Part shown: positions 33,785 to 41,597 of the stretch, piece by piece | Layout of the letters: every line of letters starts with the position of its first letter | How positions within the stretch are numbered: position 1 is the first letter of the stretch | Origin: Brevundimonas denitrificans | Lineage (GTDB): Bacteria > Pseudomonadota > Alphaproteobacteria > Caulobacterales > Caulobacteraceae | Direction of reading: 5' to 3' | DNA length: 47,598 nt | NCBI RefSeq assembly: GCF_030160755.1 | Contig: NZ_BSOY01000013.1 | Coordinates: 1 to 47,598 of the forward strand | The notes under the pieces: model-generated | Told to the model about the DNA's origin: nothing | Databases searched by the model: none | Seen by the model: only the letters and a program-made list of their open reading frames with translations | Translations under genes and position numbers: made by a program

Positions 33785-35236
33785 ATGGATCGTCGCCGGT
33801 TTCTGTTGGGTTCCACGGTCGCCGGCGCGACGGCCCTGGGGCTGTCCGGCTGCGGGGGAGCGGGCCTGGAGTATTTCCGGCCGACGCCGCCGCGCGTCTA
33901 TCCCGCGACGGATGAGCTGCAACAGCGCACCTTCAACTGGTTCACCCACGTCACCAACCGGGCCAACGGCCTGACGCCTGACCGCTGGCCGACCGAGTCC
34001 TTCTCCTCCGTGGCGGCCGTCGGTTTCGCCCTGACCTGCTGGCCGATCGGGGTCGAGCGGGGCTGGATGAGCCGCGAGGAGGCGCGCGAGCGCACCCTGA
34101 CCACGATCCGCTTCTTCCACGACGCACCGCAAGGACCGGAGGCGACCGGCGTCAGCGGTCACAAGGGCTTCTTCTATCACTTCCTCGACATGCGCACCGG
34201 CCACCGCTTCGGCCGCACCGAGCTGTCGACGGTCGACACCACCCTGCTGGTCGCCGGCATGTTGTTCTGCGCCCGCTGGTTCGACGGCGATCATGCCGAC
34301 GAGGCCGAGATCCGTCGGGTGGCCCAGGCCGTCTATGACCGGATCGAGTGGGACTGGGTCATGGTCCGGCCCAACCGCATCTCGATGGGCTGGCATCCGG
34401 AGACCGGCTTCATCGAGGCCGACTGGCACGTCTACAACGAAGGCATGCTGGTGCTTCTGCTGGCCATCGGCAGCCGGACGCATCCGGTTCCCGCGACCGT
34501 CTGGGACGAGTGGTGCGGCGTCTATGATCGCAGCTGGACGGACCGCTGGGGCCCGGCGCACCTGCATTTCGCACCGATGTTCGGGCACCAGTACAGCCAT
34601 ATGTACATCGACTTCCGCACCATCCAGGACGCCTGGATGCGGGCGAAGAGCGAGGCGGTCGGCAGCCGCTATCTGTGGACCTATCACTACAACAGCATCC
34701 TGGCGGTGCAGGCGCAGCAGAAATACGCCGTCGACAATCCGATGGGCTGGGCCGGCTATTCGGAGGACGTCTGGGGCCTGACAGCCTGCGACGGGCCGGG
34801 CGATTTCAAACAGGTCATCGACGGGCGCGAACGGGAGTTCTTCAGCTATTCGGCCCGCGGCCCCGGCGAGCGCGACGACGGCACGATCGCGCCGACGGCC
34901 ATGGCCGCCTCCATGCCGTTCGGACCCGACGCGGTTGAACGCGGCGTCGTCGCCATGAAGGCCCGCTATGGCGCCGCCATCTACACCGAGTTCGGCTTCC
35001 TCGACTCGTTCAATCCGACGCTGACCGAGCGTCAGGGCCGGCTGCAGCATGGACGGATCGTCCCCGGCGTGGGCTGGGTCGACGGCGACTATCTGGGCAT
35101 CGACCAGGGACCGATCGTCATCCAGATCGAGAACCATCGCACGGCCGTCGTTTGGGAGCGTATGCAGGGCGACCCCAATCTGGTGCGAGGGCTCAAGCGG
35201 GCCGGGTTCACCGGCGGCTGGCTGGAACGCGCGTGA
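33785..35236 (+). CDS. Glycoamylase-domain (PF10091) lipoprotein, candidate GH144 endo-beta-1,2-glucanase
   Basis: A 483-residue protein with a Tat-like signal and lipobox: MDRRRFLLGSTVAG, then GLSGC with the lipid Cys at residue 23. The rest (RTFNWFTHVTNRANGLTPDR, SVAAVGFALTCWPIGVERGW, HKGFFYHFLDMRTG, STVDTTLLVAGMLFC, YNEGMLVLLLAIGS, NPMGWAGYSEDVWGLTACDG) matches the Glycoamylase domain as I know it, an (alpha/alpha)6 barrel. GH144 endo-beta-1,2-glucanases belong to this domain family, so cleavage of beta-1,2-glucan is possible; other specificities are not excluded. It would be anchored facing the periplasm. Starts at 33770 and 33776 are alternatives; 33785 has a GAGG site 9 bases upstream and places the twin arginine normally. 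The stop overlaps the next gene as GTGA. Confidence 0.85.
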   Translation: MDRRRFLLGSTVAGATALGLSGCGGAGLEYFRPTPPRVYPATDELQQRTFNWFTHVTNRANGLTPDRWPTESFSSVAAVGFALTCWPIGVERGWMSREEARERTLTTIRFFHDAPQGPEATGVSGHKGFFYHFLDMRTGHRFGRTELSTVDTTLLVAGMLFCARWFDGDHADEAEIRRVAQAVYDRIEWDWVMVRPNRISMGWHPETGFIEADWHVYNEGMLVLLLAIGSRTHPVPATVWDEWCGVYDRSWTDRWGPAHLHFAPMFGHQYSHMYIDFRTIQDAWMRAKSEAVGSRYLWTYHYNSILAVQAQQKYAVDNPMGWAGYSEDVWGLTACDGPGDFKQVIDGREREFFSYSARGPGERDDGTIAPTAMAASMPFGPDAVERGVVAMKARYGAAIYTEFGFLDSFNPTLTERQGRLQHGRIVPGVGWVDGDYLGIDQGPIVIQIENHRTAVVWERMQGDPNLVRGLKRAGFTGGWLERA

Positions 35237-36507
35237 TCGAGGCCCGGCCGGACCGGCGATCCACGCTCGGACTTCTGGCCGGGGCCGCGGTCTCGGGCGT
35301 CGCCGGCTGCGGCCCGCGTGATGACGGAAGGACGCGCCTGTCCTTCTGGGCCATGGGCAATGAGGCGACCAACGTCCCGCAGATCCTGCCCGAGTTCGAG
35401 CGGCTGAACCCCGGCATCACGGTCAATGTCCAGGCCCTGCCGTGGACGGCCGCCCACTCCAAGCTGCTGACGGCCTATGCCGGCAATTCGCTGCCGGACC
35501 TCAGCCAGGTGGGCAATACCTGGGTGTCCGAGATGGCCGCCATCGGCGCCATCAGCCCGACGCCGGCCTTCGCCGCTGACCTGCTGACCGACCAGTTTCC
35601 GGCGGTGCTCGAGACCAACCGGATCGGCGGACAGGTCGTCGGCACGCCCTGGTATGTCGACACCCGCCTGATCTACTATCGCTCTGACATGCTGGAGCGG
35701 GCCGGGTTCGCCGCCGTGCCCCAGACCTGGGACGGCTGGAAGGCCGCCATGCATGCGGTCAAGCGCGTGGCCCCGTCGGGCGCCTACGCCGTCCTCCTGC
35801 CGGTCAATGAGTTCGAACAGCTGCTGACCTTCGGCCTGCAGGGCGCCGAGCCGCTGCTGCGGGACCGCGACACGCGCGGCAATTTCTCCAGCGCCTCCTT
35901 CATCGCCGCCCTGGAGTTCTACAAGAGCCTGTTCGACGAGGGCCTGGCTCCGGTAGCCTCCTCGACGCAGATCTCCAACGTCTGGACCGAGTTCGAGCGG
36001 GGCTGGTTCAGCTTCTACTTCTCGGGCCCCTGGACCATCGGCGAGTTCAAGGACCGGCTGAAGCCCGAGACGCGCTGGATGACCTCGGGCGTTCCCGGGC
36101 CGACCGGGCCGGGGGCCTCGGCCCCGGGCGGGTCGTCGCTGGTGGTCTATCGCCATTCGCCGCATCAGGAGGCGGCGTGGAAACTGGTGCGCTTCCTGTC
36201 CGATCCGGCGGTGCAGGCGCGGTTCAACGGCATCACTGGCAACCTGCCCGCCCGCGAGAGCGCCTGGGCGACGCCGGCCGTGGCCGGCGATCCCTATATC
36301 GCCGCCTTCAAGGGCCAGCTGTCGCGGGCCAAGGCTGTGCCCAAGGTCCCCGAATGGGAGCGGATCGTCACCGAGATGCAGATCGTCGCCGAGCGGATGG
36401 TTCGCGGCGAATATGCGCCCCGCGCCGCCGCCGCCGAGATCGACCGCCGCGCCGACCGTCTGCTGGAAAAGCGCCGCTGGATGATCGAGCAGGGGAGGGC
36501 CGTATGA
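35233..36507 (+). CDS. ABC sugar transporter substrate-binding lipoprotein
   Basis: A 424-residue extracellular solute-binding protein of family 1. The N-terminus, from a GTG that overlaps the previous stop, carries DRRSTLGLLAGAAVSGVAGC with a lipobox Cys at residue 26. The mature part has LSFWAMGNEATNVPQILPEF, the GTPWYVDTRLIYYRSDML hinge segment, WFSFYFSGPWTIGEF and the C-terminal VKF-like WKLVRFLSDPAVQ, all typical for oligosaccharide-binding proteins. It delivers sugar to the two permeases that follow. Its stop overlaps the first permease ATG (ATGA at 36504-36507). Confidence 0.94.
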   Translation: MIEARPDRRSTLGLLAGAAVSGVAGCGPRDDGRTRLSFWAMGNEATNVPQILPEFERLNPGITVNVQALPWTAAHSKLLTAYAGNSLPDLSQVGNTWVSEMAAIGAISPTPAFAADLLTDQFPAVLETNRIGGQVVGTPWYVDTRLIYYRSDMLERAGFAAVPQTWDGWKAAMHAVKRVAPSGAYAVLLPVNEFEQLLTFGLQGAEPLLRDRDTRGNFSSASFIAALEFYKSLFDEGLAPVASSTQISNVWTEFERGWFSFYFSGPWTIGEFKDRLKPETRWMTSGVPGPTGPGASAPGGSSLVVYRHSPHQEAAWKLVRFLSDPAVQARFNGITGNLPARESAWATPAVAGDPYIAAFKGQLSRAKAVPKVPEWERIVTEMQIVAERMVRGEYAPRAAAAEIDRRADRLLEKRRWMIEQGRAV

Positions 36508-37436
36508 CCGCTGTTCCCGTCATCGCCAGACCGGCCCGCCGGGCCGGAACCCGTCGGTCGCGCGAGCGGGCGGCCTGGGGCTTCGTCGCCCCGTCCCTGA
36601 TCGCCATCGGCCTCTTCTTCGCCATCCCGGTCTTCTCGGCCCTGCTGCTCAGCCTGACCGATTTCGACATCTACGCCCTCGCCGACATCGGCAACGTCCG
36701 CTTCGTCGGCCTGCAGAACTATGAGCGGCTGCTGGGCAATCCGCTGTTCTGGACGGCGATGAAGAACACCGGCCTGTTCGCCGTGATCGGCGTGCCGCTG
36801 TCGATCATCACCTCGCTGGGGGCCGCCGTGATCCTCAATGCGCGGGTGGTGAAGTGGCGTCCGCTGTGGCGGGTGATGTTCTTCGCCCCCTATGTCACGA
36901 CCCTCGTGGCCACCGCGGTGCTGTGGAACTACCTGCTGCACACCCGCTACGGCATCATCAACTGGGCGATCCAGAGCCTCGGCCTGCCCGCCGTCGACTG
37001 GCTGGGGCAGCCCTCGACCTCGATCCCGGCCATCCTGATGTTCGTGGTCTGGAAGATCTTCGGCTACAATATGCTGATCTTCCTCGCGGTTCTGCAGACC
37101 GTGCCGGACGACCTCTATGAGGCCGCGCGCATCGACGGGGCCGGGCCGTGGAAGCAGTTCAAACACGTCACCCTGCCGGCCATCGCCCCGACCCTGCTGC
37201 TGGTCTCGATCATCTCGGTCGCCGGCTTCTTCCAGCTGTTCGCCGAACCCTATGTGATGACCCAGGGCGGCCCGGCCCAATCCACCGTGACGGTGCTCTA
37301 CTTCATGTATGAAGAGGGCTTCAAATGGTGGAACCTCGGCTCGGCCAGCGCCGTCGCCTTCGTCCTCTTCCTCTGCATCCTGGCCGTCACCCTGGTGCAG
37401 CTGGCGGTCGCCAAGCGGATGGGAGCCTACGAATGA
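36504..37436 (+). CDS. ABC sugar transporter permease (MalF/UgpA type)
   Basis: A 310-residue inner-membrane permease with about six helices. The first starts near residue 25 (WGFVAPSLIAIGLFFAIPVF). The EAA loop that contacts the ATPase is EAARIDGAGPWKQFKHVTLP (about 207-226). It belongs to the CUT1 carbohydrate-importer type and forms a heterodimer with the next gene product. The start overlaps the binding-protein stop, and the end overlaps the ATG of the next permease (37433-37436). Confidence 0.95.
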   Translation: MTAVPVIARPARRAGTRRSRERAAWGFVAPSLIAIGLFFAIPVFSALLLSLTDFDIYALADIGNVRFVGLQNYERLLGNPLFWTAMKNTGLFAVIGVPLSIITSLGAAVILNARVVKWRPLWRVMFFAPYVTTLVATAVLWNYLLHTRYGIINWAIQSLGLPAVDWLGQPSTSIPAILMFVVWKIFGYNMLIFLAVLQTVPDDLYEAARIDGAGPWKQFKHVTLPAIAPTLLLVSIISVAGFFQLFAEPYVMTQGGPAQSTVTVLYFMYEEGFKWWNLGSASAVAFVLFLCILAVTLVQLAVAKRMGAYE

Positions 37437-38257
37437 GGGGCCGGACCGTCAAAGCCATCGCCCTCAACCTCGCCGTGGCCTTCATCGCCCTGCTGGTCCT
37501 GTTCCCGCTGGCCTGGATGGTGTCAGTCAGCTTCATGTCGACCGGCGAGGCCGCGGTCTTCCCGCCGCCTTTGCTGCCGAAGACCTGGACGCTGGATCAC
37601 TACCGCGACCTGTTCCTGACCCAGGGCATGGGCCGCTACCTCTGGAACAGTTTCGCCCTGGCCTCGATGGCCACCGGCCTGGCGCTCGCCTTCACCGTCC
37701 CGGCCGGCTACGCCTTCGCCAAACTGACGTTCAAGGGCCGGGACAGGGTGTTCCAGCTGCTGGTCGCGGCGCTCGTCGTTCCGGCCCAGATCGGCACCCT
37801 GCCGCTGTTCCTGATGCTCAAACAGATGGGGCTGGTGAACACCTACGCCGGGGCCCTGGTGCCCTGGCTGGCCTCCATCTTCGGCTTGTTCCTGGTGCGC
37901 CAGTACGCCCTGAGCATTCCCGACGAAATGCTGGAGGCCGCCCGCATCGATGGCGCCTCGGAGGGTCAGATCTTCCGCCGCGTGGTGCTGCCGACGCTGC
38001 AGCCGATCATCGTCACCCTGGCCCTGTTCGTCTTCCTCGGCAGCTGGAACGACTTCCTGTGGCCGCTGATCATCCTCACCGACCAGTCCAACTACACCTT
38101 GCCTGTGGCGCTGGCCGCGCTGTCGCGGGAGCATGTGCAGGACATCGAGATGATGATGGCCGGCGCCGTCATCACCGTGGCCCCGGTCCTGATCCTCTTC
38201 CTCGCCCTGCAGCGCTACTACATCCGCGGCATGCTGGCGGGGAGCGTGAAGGGCTGA
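37433..38257 (+). CDS. ABC sugar transporter permease (MalG/UgpE type)
   Basis: A 274-residue permease with six predicted helices and the EAA loop EAARIDGASEGQIFRRVVLP (about 169-188). The closing pattern LQRYYIRGMLAGSVKG is that of MalG-like subunits. The ATG at 37433 overlaps the upstream stop as ATGA and is preferred over the longer frame beginning within the upstream gene. No ATPase gene follows; the next feature is a REPIN-like element and then a large glycosidase. Confidence 0.95.
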   Translation: MRGRTVKAIALNLAVAFIALLVLFPLAWMVSVSFMSTGEAAVFPPPLLPKTWTLDHYRDLFLTQGMGRYLWNSFALASMATGLALAFTVPAGYAFAKLTFKGRDRVFQLLVAALVVPAQIGTLPLFLMLKQMGLVNTYAGALVPWLASIFGLFLVRQYALSIPDEMLEAARIDGASEGQIFRRVVLPTLQPIIVTLALFVFLGSWNDFLWPLIILTDQSNYTLPVALAALSREHVQDIEMMMAGAVITVAPVLILFLALQRYYIRGMLAGSVKG

Positions 38258-38269
38258 ACACTCACTGAT

Positions 38270-38403
38270 CCGCTCATCCCGGCGAAAGCCGGGACCCAGT
38301 GTTCTGGGTGAAGGGTGGGTCGAGGGATCGCGCGGTCGCCGATTCCTGAACACCAGCGTCTCGCTGGACAGTACTGGGTCCCGGCTTTCGCCGGGATGAG
38401 CGG
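38270..38403. repeat. REPIN-like element with perfect 31-bp inverted ends
   Basis: The left arm 38270-38300 and the right arm 38373-38403 are perfect inverse complements over 31 bases. Each arm contains a compact hairpin, CCCGGCGAAAGCCGGG on the left, with a GAAA tetraloop. Two inverted REP-type hairpins around a 72-base core are the definition of a REPIN, which is mobilised in other bacteria by RAYT transposases. No transposase is present here. It occupies the gap between the permease and the large glycosidase and ends 11 bases before that gene's start. Confidence 0.8.
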
Positions 38404-38414
38404 AGTATTTTGTG

Positions 38415-41400
38415 ATGCGAATGTTCGCGCTGATCTTCGTCGCGATGGGCCTCGCGCTTCCGGCCCACGCCCAGACTCCGCGCGTCCTCGACCCGTTCGA
38501 AACCCTGGCGCCCTGGGCGGCCGACGCCTCGACTGACGTGTCCTCCGCCATCTCCGCCATCGACGGTCACGACGGCCGGGCCATGCGGATGAGCTATGAT
38601 TTCAACGGCCGGTCGGGCTACGCCTTCGCTGCGCGCGCCATCGACCTGGATGTGCCCGACAACTACGAGATCAGCTTCTGGCTGCGCGGCGAAATGGCGC
38701 CGAATACGCTGGAGATCAAATTCGTCGACGCCTCGGGAGACAATGTCCACTGGCGCCAGATTCGCGGCTTCCAGGCGACGCCGACGTGGACCCGCTACAC
38801 CATCAAGAAGCGCCAGATCACCCGCGCCTGGGGCCCGAACCCCGATCATACCTTCCGCGGCGCCGAGCGGGTGGAGTTCGTCATCACGGCTGGCGAGGGC
38901 GGAGCCGGCTGGATCGAGGTCGATCAGCTGGAGCTGCGCCCACTGCCGCCCGAACCGTCCGTGCCGCCCCGGCCGCTGGCGAGCGCGACCAGCGCGGACG
39001 GGCTGAATGTCGCGGCCCGGGCGGTGGACGATGACCCGGCGACGGCGTGGCGCTCGGCCGGCCTCGGCGAGCAAGGCCTGACGCTGGACCTCGGTTATGA
39101 GCGCGAGTTCGGCGGGGTCACCCTGCGCTGGGCAGAGAAGGCGGCGGCCTCGGCCTACCGGCTGCGGGCCTCTTCGGACGGCGAGACCTGGCGCGATCTG
39201 GCGTCGATCAGCGACGGCGACGGCGGCGTCGACTGGCTGCGCACGCCCGAGGCCTCCGCGCGCTGGCTCCGGCTGGATCTGCGGTCTCCGCAGCCGGCCG
39301 TCGGCGGCGACCGGCCCGTCGGCGCCTATGCCCTGAACAGCCTCGAGATCGAGCCCCTGTCGTTCGGCGAAAGCCCGACGGCCTTCATCCGCGCCGTGGC
39401 CGAAGAGAGCCGGCGCGGCCTCTATCCGCGCGGCTTCATCGGCGAACAGCCCTACTGGACCCTCGTCGGCGTCGACGGCGGCGGCGAGAGCGGTCTGATC
39501 GGCGAGGACGGCGCCATCGAACTGCGCCGCGGCGGGCCGTCGATCGAGCCGTTCGTCCTCGACAACGGACGGCTGACGACCTGGGCCGATGTGAACGTCA
39601 GCCAGAGCCTGCAGGACGGCGACCTGCCCATCCCGACCGTGACCTGGACCGGCGACGACTGGACGCTGGCCATCACCGCCTTCGCCGAGGGAACGCCGGA
39701 GCAGGCGCAGCTGTACGGGCAGTATGTCCTGACCAACGCCTCCAACCGGCCCCGCACCCTGACGCTGGCCCTGATGGCGCGCCCGCTCCAGGTCAACGGG
39801 CCGTCGCAGTTCCTCGCCATTCCGGGCGGCGTCGGGCCGATCGAACAGGTCGACTGGAACGGCTCGACGCTGGTGCTCAATGACGCCATCCGCATCAGCA
39901 CACTCGTCGCGCCCGACGGCGTGGCGATGGCCCCGTTCGCGGCCGGCGCGGACCCGCAAAGCCTGCTGGCCGCGGCTGACCGCCGCCGCGATCCGGCCCT
40001 GCGGCATGTGGACTCTGACCGCAGTACGCTCATGGCGGGCGCCCTGCTGTACGACGTCACCCTGCAACCGGGCGAGACCCGCATCTTCGGCCTTGTCGCC
40101 CGCCTCGCCGGACCGACCCCGGACCTCGCGCCGGTGGCCGATGTGGCGCAGACGCTCGACGCCGCCCGAAGTCGCGTCGCCGCCGGCTGGCGCGAAAAGC
40201 TCGACCGTTTCGACCTGACCCTGCCGGACAGCCAGCAGCAGATCGAGGACGTCATGCGCGCCTCGCTCGCCCATATGCTGATGTCGCGGCAGGGGCCGAT
40301 CCTGCAGCCGGGCACGCGATCCTATAATCGCAGCTGGATCCGCGACGGGGCCATGATGGCCGAGGGGCTGAACCGGCTGGGCCACGCCGATCTGTCGGCG
40401 GACTATCTGCGCTGGTACGCCCCGTTCGTGTTCGACAACGGCAAGGTGCCCTGCTGCGTCGACTTCCGCGGCGCCGATCCCGTGCCCGAGAACGACAGCC
40501 ACGGCGAGTTCGTCTTCCTCGCCGCCGAGACCTGGCGCTACACGGGCGACGAAGCCCTGCTGCGCGAGGTCTGGCCGCAGGTGCAGGCGGCCATCGGATA
40601 CATGGATGCGCTGCGCGCCTCGACCCGGACGCCCGCGTTCGAGGCGGCGGATCAGCGCCACCTGTACGGCCTGCTGCCGCCGTCGATCAGCCATGAGGGC
40701 TATTCGGACCGTCCGGCCTATTCCTACTGGGACGACTTCTGGGGCCTGCTCGGCTACCGCGACGCCGCCTTCATCGCCCACGCTTTGGGCGATGCGGCCG
40801 CCGCCGCCCGCATCCGCGCCGCCGAGGCCGAGTTCCGCAGCGACATCATGGCCTCGATCGCGGCGACCGCGCGGGTGCACGGCATCGACTGGATCGCCGG
40901 CGCCGCCGACCGGGGCGATTTCGACGCCACCTCGACCACCATCGGCCTGTCGCCGGCCGGCCTGATCGACGACCTGCCGCAGGACCTGCTTGCCCGGACC
41001 TTCGACAAATGGTGGGAGAATTTCACCTCGCGGCAGGAGAACCGGCAGGCGTGGCGGGACTACACCCCCTATGAGCTGCGAAACGTCGGCGCCCTGGTTC
41101 GTCTGGGGCGCCGTGGGGACGCCCTGCGCGCGCTCGATTTCTATTTCGCCGACATGCGGCCGCGGGCCTGGAACGGCTGGGCCGAGGTGGTCGGACGCGA
41201 CGAACGCGAGCCGCGTTTCATCGGGGACATGCCGCATGCGTGGATCAGCTCGGACTACATCCGCTCGACCCTCGACCTGCTGGTCTATGAGCGCGACCGG
41301 GACCACGCCTTGGTGCTGGCGGCGGGCGCGCCGACGGCCTGGCTGGAAGGCGAGGGGGTCGGGGTGACGGGCGTGCGCACCGCCTGGGGACCGCTGACCT

Positions 41401-41594
41401 ACCGGTTCCGTGAGGACGGCGCCGGCTATCTGCTGACCCTGGACGGCCAGGTCGCGCCGCCGGGCGGCTTCGTCATCCAGTGGCCTGCGGGCGAGACGCC
41501 GCCGGCGCGGGTGCGTATCGACGGACGCGCTGCGGAATGGTCAGGGTCAGAGCTGGTGATCCCGACGGGCGCGCGGCGGGTGGAGATGCGGTAG
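38415..41594 (+). CDS. Large secreted glycoside hydrolase-like protein with CBM-like and discoidin domains
   Basis: A 1059-residue secreted protein. The signal peptide ends near AHAQTP. Residues about 25-175 form a galactose-binding-fold, CBM-like module (DNYEISFWLRGEM, TRYTIKKRQI); about 190-315 is an F5/8 type C (discoidin)-like module (DDDPATAWRSAG, RWLRLDLRSP). After a beta-rich region comes an (alpha/alpha)-barrel-like catalytic part (about 600-960). Its key stretches are YNRSWIRDGAMMAEGLNRLG (about 635-654), YSYWDDFWGLLGYRDAAF (about 768) and WNGWAEVVGRDERE (about 922), with several acidic residues that could be catalytic. This resembles six-hairpin glycosidases of the GH15/debranching type, but no family is assigned. 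GTG 38412 and ATG 38421 are other possible starts. Confidence 0.8.
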   Translation: MRMFALIFVAMGLALPAHAQTPRVLDPFETLAPWAADASTDVSSAISAIDGHDGRAMRMSYDFNGRSGYAFAARAIDLDVPDNYEISFWLRGEMAPNTLEIKFVDASGDNVHWRQIRGFQATPTWTRYTIKKRQITRAWGPNPDHTFRGAERVEFVITAGEGGAGWIEVDQLELRPLPPEPSVPPRPLASATSADGLNVAARAVDDDPATAWRSAGLGEQGLTLDLGYEREFGGVTLRWAEKAAASAYRLRASSDGETWRDLASISDGDGGVDWLRTPEASARWLRLDLRSPQPAVGGDRPVGAYALNSLEIEPLSFGESPTAFIRAVAEESRRGLYPRGFIGEQPYWTLVGVDGGGESGLIGEDGAIELRRGGPSIEPFVLDNGRLTTWADVNVSQSLQDGDLPIPTVTWTGDDWTLAITAFAEGTPEQAQLYGQYVLTNASNRPRTLTLALMARPLQVNGPSQFLAIPGGVGPIEQVDWNGSTLVLNDAIRISTLVAPDGVAMAPFAAGADPQSLLAAADRRRDPALRHVDSDRSTLMAGALLYDVTLQPGETRIFGLVARLAGPTPDLAPVADVAQTLDAARSRVAAGWREKLDRFDLTLPDSQQQIEDVMRASLAHMLMSRQGPILQPGTRSYNRSWIRDGAMMAEGLNRLGHADLSADYLRWYAPFVFDNGKVPCCVDFRGADPVPENDSHGEFVFLAAETWRYTGDEALLREVWPQVQAAIGYMDALRASTRTPAFEAADQRHLYGLLPPSISHEGYSDRPAYSYWDDFWGLLGYRDAAFIAHALGDAAAAARIRAAEAEFRSDIMASIAATARVHGIDWIAGAADRGDFDATSTTIGLSPAGLIDDLPQDLLARTFDKWWENFTSRQENRQAWRDYTPYELRNVGALVRLGRRGDALRALDFYFADMRPRAWNGWAEVVGRDEREPRFIGDMPHAWISSDYIRSTLDLLVYERDRDHALVLAAGAPTAWLEGEGVGVTGVRTAWGPLTYRFREDGAGYLLTLDGQVAPPGGFVIQWPAGETPPARVRIDGRAAEWSGSELVIPTGARRVEMR

Positions 41595-41597
41595 GCG

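Noticed and set aside
30767-35137. 1456-codon minus-strand open frame opposite the TonB receptor and the Glycoamylase-domain gene
   Set aside because: It is a mirror frame of two well-supported genes and crosses a clear plus-strand terminator; there is no signal or domain.
38274-41306. 1010-codon minus-strand open frame opposite the large glycosidase
   Set aside because: It is an antisense shadow with no recognisable domain; the plus-strand frame has a signal peptide and carbohydrate-active features.
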